DNA of 7,297 nt from Bacilli bacterium. GTDB lineage: Bacteria; Bacillota_I; Bacilli_A; RFN20; CAG-288. The notes under the pieces were generated by a model that worked only from the letters and a program-made list of their open reading frames with translations, was not told the DNA's origin and did not search any database. Positions 1-5,546 of the stretch are shown here, piece after piece. Both the position numbers and the translations under genes were made by a program. Each line of letters begins with the position of its first letter. Within the stretch, counting starts at the first letter, position 1. Where the stretch lies: contig JAQWCB010000045.1 of assembly GCA_028707375.1 (NCBI GenBank), positions 1 to 7,297 of the forward strand. The letters are read 5' to 3'.

Positions 1-95
1 CCTAAATCAGTTGATAAAGACGCATTATCATCGCAAGCCGTCAACGCGGTACAAATAGCTGGAACTAACATTAATTTCCAAAAAGTTTTTTTCAT
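1..95 (-). CDS. Putative lipoprotein, N-terminal fragment (3' part beyond window)
   Basis: Only the first 31 codons are visible; the gene runs off the left edge. The peptide starts MKKTFWKLMLVP, a positively charged n-region followed by a hydrophobic stretch. It reaches a lipobox L-T-A-C at residues 18-21, so Cys21 would be lipidated by Lgt and become residue 1 after signal peptidase II cleavage. The mature part begins C-D-D-N-A-S. The start ATG at 95-93 is supported by a perfect Shine-Dalgarno sequence 5 bases upstream. This predicts a surface lipoprotein anchored in the outer leaflet of the membrane. Its function (for example substrate-binding protein or unknown lipoprotein) cannot be judged from this fragment. 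It is divergent from the tRNA operon to its right. Confidence 0.85.
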   Translation of the reverse strand, partial: MKKTFWKLMLVPAICTALTACDDNASLSTDL

Positions 96-100
96 ATTAC

Positions 101-108
101 TCCTCCTT
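101..108 (-). promoter_or_regulatory. Ribosome binding site of the lipoprotein gene
   Basis: On the minus strand AAGGAGGA lies 5 bases before the ATG at 95-93. It is close to the full anti-Shine-Dalgarno complement and fixes the start of the lipoprotein gene. Confidence 0.85.
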
Positions 109-154
109 GTTGGTATAGTTAAATATAGCCAAATTTAAATTCCTACCTACTTTA

Positions 155-163
155 ATTTTACCA
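155..163 (-). promoter_or_regulatory. Candidate extended -10 promoter of the lipoprotein gene
   Basis: On the minus strand TGG-TAAAAT (163 to 155) is an extended -10 element. No good -35 is present at 17-18 bases; the best is TTAATC-like sequence near 179-184, which an extended -10 can tolerate. Transcription would begin near 148 and leave a leader of about 50 bases before the ATG. The region is very AT-rich, so a chance match is possible. Confidence 0.4.
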
Positions 164-176
164 TATAAATATCAAT

Positions 177-206
177 TTGATTAATTATGATATACACTTT
201 AATCAA
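177..206. repeat. 8-bp inverted repeat upstream of the lipoprotein promoter
   Basis: TTGATTAA (177-184) and TTAATCAA (199-206) are perfect inverted arms around 14 bases. They overlap the -35 zone of the candidate lipoprotein promoter, the place where an operator would sit. AT-rich DNA gives such arms by chance, so function is only a suggestion. The rest of 96-315 holds the two divergent promoters and no gene. Confidence 0.3.
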
Positions 207-276
207 CATTTTATAAACCGGTATAACCCTAAGGCTTTAAACGTTATAAATAATTATCAATTTAGACCTAAATCTA

Positions 277-305
277 TTGACTTATTGCCATTAAATCGGT
301 ATTCT
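277..305 (+). promoter_or_regulatory. Sigma-A-type promoter of the tRNA operon
   Basis: A -35 box TTGACT (277-282, 5 of 6 to TTGACA) and a -10 box TATTCT (300-305, 4 of 6) are separated by exactly 17 bases. Transcription would start around 311-312, only 4-5 bases before the first tRNA at 316, which fits a tRNA operon with a very short 5' leader. Confidence 0.7.
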
Positions 306-315
306 AACTATTGCT

Positions 316-391
316 GGGGCTGTAGCTCACCTGGGAGAGCGCTTCCATGGCATGGAAGAGGTAGAGAGTTCGATCCTCTTCAGCTCCACCA
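316..391 (+). tRNA. tRNA-Ala (anticodon GGC)
   Basis: A full cloverleaf folds over 76 bases. The acceptor stem GGGGCTG pairs with CAGCTCC, the D stem GCTC with GAGC, the anticodon stem CTTCC with GGAAG, and the T stem GAGAG with CTCTT around TTCGATC. A73 and an encoded CCA (389-391) follow. The anticodon loop is A-T-GGC-A-T, so it reads GCC and GCU. The G3:U70 wobble pair in the acceptor stem is the known alanine identity element, and the A32/U38 loop pair is characteristic of GGC alanine tRNAs. It is the first gene of a three-tRNA operon. Confidence 0.97.
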
Positions 392-421
392 TTTTTTATT
401 TATTCGATTTGTCAATATTAT

Positions 422-498
422 GGCGGCGTAGCTCAGTTGGTTAGAGCGCTCGGCTCATACCCGATATGTCGAGGGTTCGAATCCCCCCGCCGCTACCA
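422..498 (+). tRNA. Elongator tRNA-Met (anticodon CAT)
   Basis: This is a 77-base cloverleaf with acceptor GGCGGCG / CGCCGCT, D stem GCTC / GAGC, anticodon loop C-T-CAT-A-C, T loop TTCGAAT and encoded CCA. The 1-72 pair is G:U, as I recall for B. subtilis elongator tRNA-Met, which it resembles closely along its length. It lacks the three consecutive G:C pairs of initiator tRNAs next to the anticodon loop. Two pairs are imperfect: C27 with U43 (449/465) and A50 with C64 (472/486). It lies 30 bases after tRNA-Ala in the same operon. Confidence 0.92.
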
Positions 499-511
499 TT
501 AAAATAAAGAT

Positions 512-588
512 GGATCAATAGCTCAACTGGTTAGAGTCCTCGTCTCATAAGCGAGTTGTTGCAGGTTCAAGTCCTGCTTGATCCACCA
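512..588 (+). tRNA. tRNA with CAT anticodon, probably tRNA-Ile2 (lysidine-modified)
   Basis: This is a 77-base cloverleaf: acceptor GGATCAA / TTGATCC, D arm GCTC / GAGT (one G:U), anticodon arm CTCGT / GCGAG with loop C-T-CAT-A-A, T arm GCAGG / CCTGC, A73 and encoded CCA. It is not an initiator, because it has a normal G1:C72 pair and lacks the G:C triplet beside the loop. It also differs strongly from the preceding elongator Met tRNA. The A37-A38 loop end and general resemblance to B. subtilis tRNA-Ile(CAT) suggest TilS converts C34 to lysidine so that it reads AUA. A second elongator Met tRNA is the alternative. It starts 13 bases after tRNA-Met. Confidence 0.8.
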
Positions 589-605
589 TTGAGAGAAAAT
601 TAATT

Positions 606-635
606 AGTCCTGCATAATAATGTGGGACTTTTTTT
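606..635 (+). terminator. Intrinsic terminator of the tRNA operon
   Basis: A 10-bp stem, AGTCCTGCAT with ATGTGGGACT including two wobble pairs, closes a 4-base loop AATA. A run of T follows to 635, and the hairpin begins 17 bases after the last tRNA. The convergent esterase gene ends at 637, directly against it. On the minus strand only the weaker AATTAATTTT tract follows the stem, so it may terminate the esterase transcript less efficiently. Confidence 0.85.
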
Positions 636-636
636 A

Positions 637-1479
637 TTACTTATTCATAAAACTGTAAGCTTGAGGAAAGAAAAAAGACCACTGCTTTTCGTTGTGTTCG
701 AAATTTTTATCTTGTAGCACTAACAAATTCGCTTGTTTCCATCCCGCTTTAAGCAATTTCTTTTCAAACCTTTTCACATAATCATAATACTCAGCTTCCA
801 TGCCTACACCACCTGAGGTCAAAACAATTTTAAATTTATTCTTAAATTCTCGCGACAGCATTTTTTTCCATACAAAATCAAAAGCCTTATCGCTGTTTAA
901 TCCTTTTGACTCCCCTTTCTCTTCACTGATTCCATACTTAAAAAGTGGAAAGGCTGGTGAAAAGGCATATATTTGCGAAAAAATATTAGGATAGAAAAGA
1001 GCGGCCGCCAATGACATAAGTCCACCCATTGATGAGCCGCCAATAGCAATGTTTTCTCTTTTTCTAGACACATTGTAATGACTTTCAACATAAGGCATAA
1101 CGCGATTAACTAAAAAATCCAACGTATCTGAGCCTTTATATCCCAAATTATCAATCGCTATATTCGAAAAGCTAGGTAGGTACTCACTCAAGCGATCTGG
1201 AGAGCAATCTAAAGCCACGACAACACTTGGTTGCAGTCCCCTTCTTTCTTGTTCTTCAATCGCTTCATCAACTTGCCATTCCCCTGAATAACTCGTTGCT
1301 TCATCAAAAATATTTTGCCCATCCCACATATAAATAACTTTATATGGTCGGTGAGACTTTTCATTATAACTTTGCGGAGTCCAAATTCGTATTCTTCTAT
1401 TCTTATTTATCAAAAAATGCTCATAAGGAATCTTGACAATTTTTAATTCACCAACAACTGTATGCTCTTTTATCATCAT
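637..1479 (-). CDS. Alpha/beta-hydrolase esterase, enterochelin-esterase-like (Esterase D family)
   Basis: The 280-residue cytoplasmic protein has no signal peptide. The N-terminal half carries the strand-loop motif MWDGQNIFDE (51-60), typical of the putative esterases of this alpha/beta-hydrolase group. The nucleophile elbow is G148-S149-S150-M151-G152, making Ser150 the catalytic serine. His262 in EHNEKQW (261-267) fits the catalytic histidine, which this family usually shows as G-H-N-x-x-x-W. The acid is less clear; E228 or E230 after SGGVGM are candidates where relatives often show an aspartate. The substrate cannot be read from sequence. The start ATG overlaps the prs stop (ATGA), with a second ATG immediately after and only a weak ribosome site, implying translational coupling to prs. 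The gene is last in the minus-strand array and faces the tRNA terminator. Confidence 0.85.
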   Translation of the reverse strand: MMIKEHTVVGELKIVKIPYEHFLINKNRRIRIWTPQSYNEKSHRPYKVIYMWDGQNIFDEATSYSGEWQVDEAIEEQERRGLQPSVVVALDCSPDRLSEYLPSFSNIAIDNLGYKGSDTLDFLVNRVMPYVESHYNVSRKRENIAIGGSSMGGLMSLAAALFYPNIFSQIYAFSPAFPLFKYGISEEKGESKGLNSDKAFDFVWKKMLSREFKNKFKIVLTSGGVGMEAEYYDYVKRFEKKLLKAGWKQANLLVLQDKNFEHNEKQWSFFFPQAYSFMNK

Positions 1480-2462
1480 TTATTCTCAGGGTTAAATGAA
1501 TCAGGCCCACCATATGTCTCATACACTACCGAGAGAGGTTTATTCTCTTCAATTCTTTTAATTATTTCTGCTAGCATAGGCGCTAAAGAGATAACTTTAA
1601 TCGTTCCCAAAGCCTTAAAACGATTAGATAGTGGTATAGAAGCAGTAAAAATAAACTGATCAAAGTCATGATTTGATAACAACTCGTAAGCCGGATCAGA
1701 TAGCACCGGATGAACCGCAACAAAATTAACTTTTGATGCCCCCGCTTCTTTCAAGGCCCGACATCCAATGATAGCCGAACGACCAGTATCAATGATATCA
1801 TCAATCATATAACATTCCTTGCCCTTAACATCGCCGATAATATTCATAACTTCGGGTTCGAGATTGCTCTTTCTTCTCTTATCAATAATAGCTAATGAAC
1901 AATTAAACATCTCAGCAAGAACTCTTGCTCTATTAACCCCGCCGTGATCAGGTGAAACCACTACAATATCTTTCAAACTTTTGCGCGATGCCATAATTGC
2001 ATGTCCCAAAAGTGGAACAGCTGTTAAATCATCAACTAAACAAGAGAAAAAGCCTTGAATTTGCGAAGCGTGTAGATTAACTGTTATTGCTCGATCAACA
2101 CCAGCCGTTGATAAAATATTCGCAACTAAACAAGAAGTTATTGGTTGACGCGGTTTAGCCTTTCGGTCTTGTCGCGCATATCCAAAATATGGAACGATTA
2201 AATTAATCTCTCGTGCCGATGCTCTTTTCAAGGCATCAACAAATATCAAAACTTCCATCAAGTTCTCATTGACTGGTGGACAAGTAGATTGAATGATAAA
2301 AACATCTTTGCCACGAACCGACTCTATCGGTTCACAAAGAATCTCACCTGATGGAAAACGTTTGACCGACCTTTGACCGAGATTGATTCCCAATCGATCA
2401 ACAATAGATTTAGCTAACTCTTGGTTTGCAGATAAAGAAAAAACGACAGCATTTTGTAACAT
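1476..2462 (-). CDS. prs: Ribose-phosphate pyrophosphokinase (PRPP synthetase, class I)
   Basis: The enzyme transfers pyrophosphate from ATP to ribose 5-phosphate to make PRPP for nucleotide, His/Trp and NAD synthesis. The 328-residue product shows the family signatures in order: FPSGEILCEP (36-45), RGKDVFIIQST (50-60), YFGYARQDRK (92-101), the catalytic-site His131 in NLHASQIQGFF, SPDHGGVNRAR (170-180), the flexible-loop IDKRR (193-197) and the PRPP loop DDIIDTGRS (221-229). The usual loop ending is DTAGT, so GRS is a variant. It is about 11 residues longer than B. subtilis Prs, with a tail after 313. I chose ATG 2462 over an in-frame TTG at 2477 because GAGGGG lies 7 bases upstream of the ATG. 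Its stop TGA is followed in frame by TGA and TAA and overlaps the esterase start. Confidence 0.96.
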   Translation of the reverse strand: MLQNAVVFSLSANQELAKSIVDRLGINLGQRSVKRFPSGEILCEPIESVRGKDVFIIQSTCPPVNENLMEVLIFVDALKRASAREINLIVPYFGYARQDRKAKPRQPITSCLVANILSTAGVDRAITVNLHASQIQGFFSCLVDDLTAVPLLGHAIMASRKSLKDIVVVSPDHGGVNRARVLAEMFNCSLAIIDKRRKSNLEPEVMNIIGDVKGKECYMIDDIIDTGRSAIIGCRALKEAGASKVNFVAVHPVLSDPAYELLSNHDFDQFIFTASIPLSNRFKALGTIKVISLAPMLAEIIKRIEENKPLSVVYETYGGPDSFNPENK

Positions 2463-2469
2463 ATTATGG

Positions 2470-2475
2470 CCCCTC
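2470..2475 (-). promoter_or_regulatory. Ribosome binding site deciding the prs start
   Basis: GAGGGG on the minus strand sits 7 bases before ATG 2462. The alternative TTG at 2477 would use the T-T-G overlapping this region and has AAGG directly against it with no spacer, so the ATG is preferred. Confidence 0.7.
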
Positions 2476-2488
2476 AACCTTCACTTAT

Positions 2489-2497
2489 ATTTTAACA
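2489..2497 (-). promoter_or_regulatory. Candidate extended -10 promoter of prs
   Basis: The minus strand reads TGT-TAAAAT (2497 to 2489), an extended -10 without a convincing -35 in the 59-base ispE-prs gap. Transcription would start near 2482, about 20 bases before the prs ATG. It would allow prs-esterase transcription independent of ispE. Confidence 0.4.
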
Positions 2498-2521
2498 TTA
2501 ATTCGCTTGTAATATAAACCT

Positions 2522-3367
2522 CTATTGCAATGTTGTCGTGATAAACACGTCGTATTCCTCATCAAATTCTTTCGCTATCTTTTCCAATTGCCGGTAGTTT
2601 TCACTCAAAGCAAAAACAGTTGATCCAGCCCCAGACATCATTACTAAATCAAGTTGTTTACTTTTCAATCTATCAATGATTTCTTGAATTTCCGGAAGTA
2701 ATTTAATCGCTGCTGGTTGCAAGCCATTGGCCATATATTTTTTAATATCGCTGTTATTGCCTTCCTTTAAAGCTTTCTCCAACAAAGATATATCATGTGT
2801 TACATTTCCAAGCTGGTCCGACATTTCATATACCGCCCGCGTTGATAAGCCTTGAAGTGGCTTAACTAGCAATACATGATACTTTTTCTTCACCGAAATC
2901 TCTCGTATTTTTTCACCGACACCCGTTATGCGAGAAGGTCTATTAAATAAACAATAGGGAACATCGCTTCCGATACGTTTTGCTATCTCTACCAATTGAT
3001 CTTGGCTGACCTTTAGTTTTTTTAATTTCACCAAACCGCGAATGACGGCAGCAGCGTCGGCTGACCCACCTGCCAAACCAGACTCGAGAGGAATTCTTTT
3101 ATATATATGAATTCGAAAAGAACATTTAAAATTAAACTCTTTTTTCATCTCACGATAGGCTATATATACTAAATTAGATTCATCGCAAAGCAATGAGGTA
3201 TCATCCGATGTGACAAAAGTACCACATCTAGCCGGATATTCTGTAATTTCAATTGAATCGTGCAACATCAAAGGAAGGGAAATAATATCAATATCGTGGT
3301 ATCCATCTGGTCTTTTATTTAACACGTTTATCGCTAAATTGATTTTAGCGGGAGCTCTAGCAATCAT
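2522..3367 (-). CDS. ispE: 4-diphosphocytidyl-2-C-methyl-D-erythritol kinase
   Basis: This GHMP-superfamily kinase phosphorylates CDP-methylerythritol with ATP, the fourth step of the MEP (non-mevalonate) isoprenoid pathway. The 281-residue length is typical. Motifs in order are APAKINLAINV (5-15) with Lys8, DGYHDI (21-26), the ATP-binding glycine-rich loop P93-x-x-SGLAGGSADAA (to 106), GSDVPYCL (133-140) whose Asp135 is the expected catalytic base, and the third GHMP motif MMSGAGSTVFAL (243-254). The ATG at 3367 has AGGAGG 5 bases upstream. It lies 53 bases after rsmA, in an order (rsmA then ispE) also found in B. subtilis, where other genes intervene. A candidate promoter and an AT-rich inverted repeat occupy that gap. 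Presence of ispE implies the organism makes IPP by the MEP route. Confidence 0.96.
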   Translation of the reverse strand: MIARAPAKINLAINVLNKRPDGYHDIDIISLPLMLHDSIEITEYPARCGTFVTSDDTSLLCDESNLVYIAYREMKKEFNFKCSFRIHIYKRIPLESGLAGGSADAAAVIRGLVKLKKLKVSQDQLVEIAKRIGSDVPYCLFNRPSRITGVGEKIREISVKKKYHVLLVKPLQGLSTRAVYEMSDQLGNVTHDISLLEKALKEGNNSDIKKYMANGLQPAAIKLLPEIQEIIDRLKSKQLDLVMMSGAGSTVFALSENYRQLEKIAKEFDEEYDVFITTTLQ

Positions 3368-3382
3368 TCCTTCCTCCTAAAC

Positions 3383-3409
3383 AATATCTATCATAAAATA
3401 ATAGATATT
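3383..3409. repeat. 9-bp perfect inverted repeat in the rsmA-ispE gap
   Basis: AATATCTAT (3383-3391) and ATAGATATT (3401-3409) are perfect arms around CATAAAATA. On the minus strand no T-run follows; the sequence goes straight into the ispE Shine-Dalgarno. It is therefore not an intrinsic terminator. It overlaps the candidate ispE -10 box, so an operator or a 5'-leader hairpin are possible readings. Chance in AT-rich DNA is also possible. Confidence 0.45.
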
Positions 3410-3418
3410 CATATACAA
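3390..3418 (-). promoter_or_regulatory. Candidate sigma-A promoter of ispE
   Basis: On the minus strand TTGTAT (3418-3413, 3 of 6 to consensus) and TATGAT (3395-3390, 5 of 6) are exactly 17 bases apart. The start would fall near 3383, giving a leader of about 16 bases that keeps AGGAGG (3378-3373) intact. It begins right after the rsmA stop. Confidence 0.4.
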
Positions 3419-3420
3419 TA

Positions 3421-4236
3421 CTATTTTGATTTTTTGATTATTTGAACTATTTGCTCAATATTATCAATTGATAATTCGTGACCGCGCTTACTTGATGAAA
3501 TACCTATTTTCTCAAAATTCTCCCTATTAAATTCATACTTAGAATTCTTAAAATTATTAGCAATATTTTTCTTGGGATTGCGGAAGATAGTACTGACAAT
3601 ATCAAATGTTTCCCCATCAATCTCGCAACCATTCTTCGGTTCGATTTTTAAGAACCACGATTTAACTCGGGGCGAAGGATAAAAGTCAATTGGATTTAGT
3701 TCGGTAACTAATTCCAACTCTCCCAACATTTTAAGTAACACTGAATATGTATTAGTGTTAGGTGACTTATATTTATAAAGCAATTTTTCTCCTAATTCTT
3801 TCTGAACCATAAAGCCAAAGTAATCGAAACTTGTCTCGCACATAATTTTCTTAATTAAGTCTCTAGATATTTGATAAGGTAGATTTCCAATATATCCTTT
3901 GTGTTTCACGTGAAACATTGACAAGTCGAGTTTTAGAAAATCTTCCTGAATAAATTGTACATTTTCGTGTTGAAATTCATTTCGAAGAATATTGATCATA
4001 TTTCGATCAAAATCAATCGCCGTTACTTTCTTATTTGTTTTTATCAAGGGGAAAGTCAGCGATCCCATCCCTGGACCAATCTCGATAATTTGCTCAAGTT
4101 TATCTATCGGCAGTGATTCAATTATTTTCTTTATCTGCTTATCGTCAACCAAAAAATTTTGCGAGAACCTCGCCTGTGGGGTCACACCATACTTATTTAT
4201 CCAATTAATTGTTCTTTTTCGCGTATTATCTTCCAT
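3421..4236 (-). CDS. rsmA: 16S rRNA (adenine(1518)-N6/adenine(1519)-N6)-dimethyltransferase
   Basis: RsmA (KsgA) dimethylates two adjacent adenines in the 3'-terminal helix of 16S rRNA late in 30S assembly, using S-adenosylmethionine. The 271-residue protein shows FSQNFLVD (24-31), the SAM motif IEIGPGMG (51-58), the acidic IDFD (74-77), QEDF with Asp99, and the target-base motif NLPY (118-121). FYPSPRVKS (185-193) and KRGHELS (250-256) match the C-terminal domain. The usual V-x-S-A-V after the proline motif is VKSWF here. Residues 107-112, MFHVKH, sit in the linker between Asp99 and NLPY and are encoded by a perfect parS palindrome. The ATG at 4236 overlaps the rnmV 3' end by 11 bases, with AGAGGA 8 bases upstream inside rnmV. 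Confidence 0.96.
   Translation of the reverse strand: MEDNTRKRTINWINKYGVTPQARFSQNFLVDDKQIKKIIESLPIDKLEQIIEIGPGMGSLTFPLIKTNKKVTAIDFDRNMINILRNEFQHENVQFIQEDFLKLDLSMFHVKHKGYIGNLPYQISRDLIKKIMCETSFDYFGFMVQKELGEKLLYKYKSPNTNTYSVLLKMLGELELVTELNPIDFYPSPRVKSWFLKIEPKNGCEIDGETFDIVSTIFRNPKKNIANNFKNSKYEFNRENFEKIGISSSKRGHELSIDNIEQIVQIIKKSK
3902..3917. promoter_or_regulatory. parS: parS site (ParB/Spo0J centromere-like site) inside rsmA
   Basis: TGTTTCACGTGAAACA is a perfect 16-bp palindrome and matches the known B. subtilis parS consensus TGTTNCACGTGAAACA at every position. ParB (Spo0J) loads as a CTP-dependent clamp at such sites near oriC, spreads, and recruits SMC-condensin for chromosome segregation. 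Here the site is read in frame as rsmA codons for M-F-H-V-K-H, in a linker between conserved methyltransferase motifs where sequence is free to vary. The neighbourhood (jag-mnmE, tatD-rnmV-rsmA) is origin-proximal in relatives, which supports function. No second perfect copy is present in the window. Confidence 0.92.
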
Positions 4237-4759
4237 TTAAGGTATCCTCTATCAATTTTTTATTCAATCGCAAAATATTTAAATCTCGCAAAAGAGTTTT
4301 TCCATTAGTCACATTTACAAAAAATTTGTCTTTGATAATTTTTCTTAACTCTTTAGCATTATTTCCCACCAGTCCTAACTCTATTAATTCCTGATAAGTT
4401 ATGCTTTCTTTTTCCTTGGCATTGCTGTCCTCTCGTAAATATGGAAGCAATATTTTCTTCAAATATTTGTTATCTGATTCAGCTATTCCAATTTTCCCAC
4501 ATCCGATGCACATTTGTTTGTTCAAATTTACTATTGTGCAATTTGTTAATATCGATGCAATCATTTTTGCTGTCATCTTTCCTGATTGATCTGGATCAAA
4601 AAGTAGAATTATTTTCCTTTTTTCCTGAGCTAGTTTAAGAAAATTTATTATTTGCAAAGACAAGTTATATCCCCTTGTTTGCACAACATATTTTGCTCCC
4701 TCAAACTTAAGTCTAGCGATATCAGTCTTTCCTTCAACTAAATATAAATTTTTATTCAT
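4226..4759 (-). CDS. rnmV: Ribonuclease M5 (5S rRNA maturation)
   Basis: RNase M5 trims both sides of the 5S rRNA precursor in low-GC Gram-positive bacteria, acting on the L18-bound RNA. The 177-residue product has the N-terminal TOPRIM domain: LYLVEGKTD (5-13) with catalytic Glu9, and the metal-binding FDPDQSGK (54-61) with Asp55 and Asp57. RGYNLS (29-34) and GKIGIAE (88-94) match the M5 subgroup rather than primases. Length is close to the roughly 186 residues of B. subtilis RnmV. A C-x-x-C pair (Cys84, Cys87) just before GKIG is unusual and not a known requirement. Its ATG overlaps the tatD stop by 8 bases and its end overlaps rsmA by 11, a coupled trio in the same order as in B. subtilis. 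Confidence 0.93.
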   Translation of the reverse strand: MNKNLYLVEGKTDIARLKFEGAKYVVQTRGYNLSLQIINFLKLAQEKRKIILLFDPDQSGKMTAKMIASILTNCTIVNLNKQMCIGCGKIGIAESDNKYLKKILLPYLREDSNAKEKESITYQELIELGLVGNNAKELRKIIKDKFFVNVTNGKTLLRDLNILRLNKKLIEDTLNGR

Positions 4760-5540
4760 GAATGTTATAAATCCTTAAGCTGCGCTCATAAATTTCATCT
4801 GCCAAATCATCTTTATTTCGATTTAACAATTCCGCTAACTTTTCTAACGTTTTAACAATATATGCTGGTTCGTTGCGCGTTCCACGATAGGGAACAGGAG
4901 ATAAGAAGGGCGCATCCGTCTCAAGAACAAAATGCTTTGAATCAACTCTTTGAACAACTTCGACTAAGCGTCGAGCATTTTTAAAGGTTAAAACACCACC
5001 TATACCAAAATATACTTTTTTATTGTGATTGAGATAGCGGTTCGCCATCTGAAATGATCCGCTGTAGCAATGCAAGATAATATTTTCATCAAAATCAGAA
5101 TTCAATAAAATATTCAAGGTGTCCGCGTCAGCATCGCGTGAATGAACGATAATTGGAAGATGTAGCTCTGAAGCAAGTGCTATTTGTTTTTTAAATAAAA
5201 CACGCTGTTCCTCTCTTTTTTGTGCATCTTTCTCCCAATAGTAATCCAGTCCTATCTCACCAATTGCAACGACATTTTTCGTATTTTGAATAATATTCTT
5301 CACACGTGAAATGTCTTGATTAACCTCGCTAGTTCCCATTCCGGGAAATAATCCGATAGCCGAATAACAAAATGAAGGATATTCTTCAGCTAGTTTTCCT
5401 ATAACTTGAAACGAATCAAACGTATCTCCATTATTAATAACTTTGACCACTCCGTTTTGCTTGGCCCGCTCAATTACTTCCTGACGATCGTTATACAATT
5501 GTTCTGCGTTGAGATGTGTATGCGTATCAATTATTTTCAT
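4752..5540 (-). CDS. tatD: TatD family metal-dependent hydrolase (DNase)
   Basis: This is a TIM-barrel amidohydrolase-superfamily nuclease of the TatD/YabD group, 262 residues, cytoplasmic. Metal-ligand motifs are in place: DTHTHLN (5-11, His7 and His9), IGEIGLDYYW (93-102, Glu95), PIIVHSRDAD (129-138, His133), ILHCYSG (155-161, His157) and ETDAPFLSP (207-215, Asp209), followed by YRGTRNEP (218-225). The family's common G-x-H-P stretch reads GLFPG (63-67), so that conserved His is a Phe. TatD proteins show 3'-5' exonuclease or DNase activity in vitro; the physiological role in Bacillota is unclear. It starts 6 bases after mnmE and overlaps rnmV by 8 bases. In B. subtilis the equivalent gene (yabD) precedes rnmV and ksgA, with one gene between. 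Confidence 0.94.
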   Translation of the reverse strand: MKIIDTHTHLNAEQLYNDRQEVIERAKQNGVVKVINNGDTFDSFQVIGKLAEEYPSFCYSAIGLFPGMGTSEVNQDISRVKNIIQNTKNVVAIGEIGLDYYWEKDAQKREEQRVLFKKQIALASELHLPIIVHSRDADADTLNILLNSDFDENIILHCYSGSFQMANRYLNHNKKVYFGIGGVLTFKNARRLVEVVQRVDSKHFVLETDAPFLSPVPYRGTRNEPAYIVKTLEKLAELLNRNKDDLADEIYERSLRIYNIHE

Positions 5541-5546
5541 ACTATC

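Noticed and set aside
177..431. 84-codon plus-strand open frame
   Set aside because: It runs through the tRNA promoter, the whole tRNA-Ala gene and into tRNA-Met, has no ribosome site, and is a chance frame.
512..588. Initiator tRNA-fMet for the third tRNA
   Set aside because: The 1-72 position is a normal G:C pair and the anticodon stem lacks the three G:C pairs beside the loop that define initiators.
1470..1478. TGA TGA TAA at the end of prs as a sign of mycoplasma code 4 (TGA = Trp)
   Set aside because: Reading through would add only two residues. Trp is encoded by TGG elsewhere, including the many Trp of the esterase, and no gene needs TGA as sense.
2463..2477. prs start at the TTG giving five extra residues
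   Set aside because: The TTG has no properly spaced ribosome site, while the downstream ATG has GAGGGG at 7 bases and gives the family's usual N-terminus.
4876..4894. GTTCCACG...GGGAAC in tatD as a parS-like or other operator
   Set aside because: The centre is CACGATAG rather than CACGTGAA, and the bases encode the conserved YRGTRNE motif of TatD.
5298..5313. Second CACGTGAAA core as a possible parS site in tatD
   Set aside because: Outside CACGTG it matches the parS consensus at only 4 of 10 flanking bases and is not palindromic, so ParB loading is unlikely.
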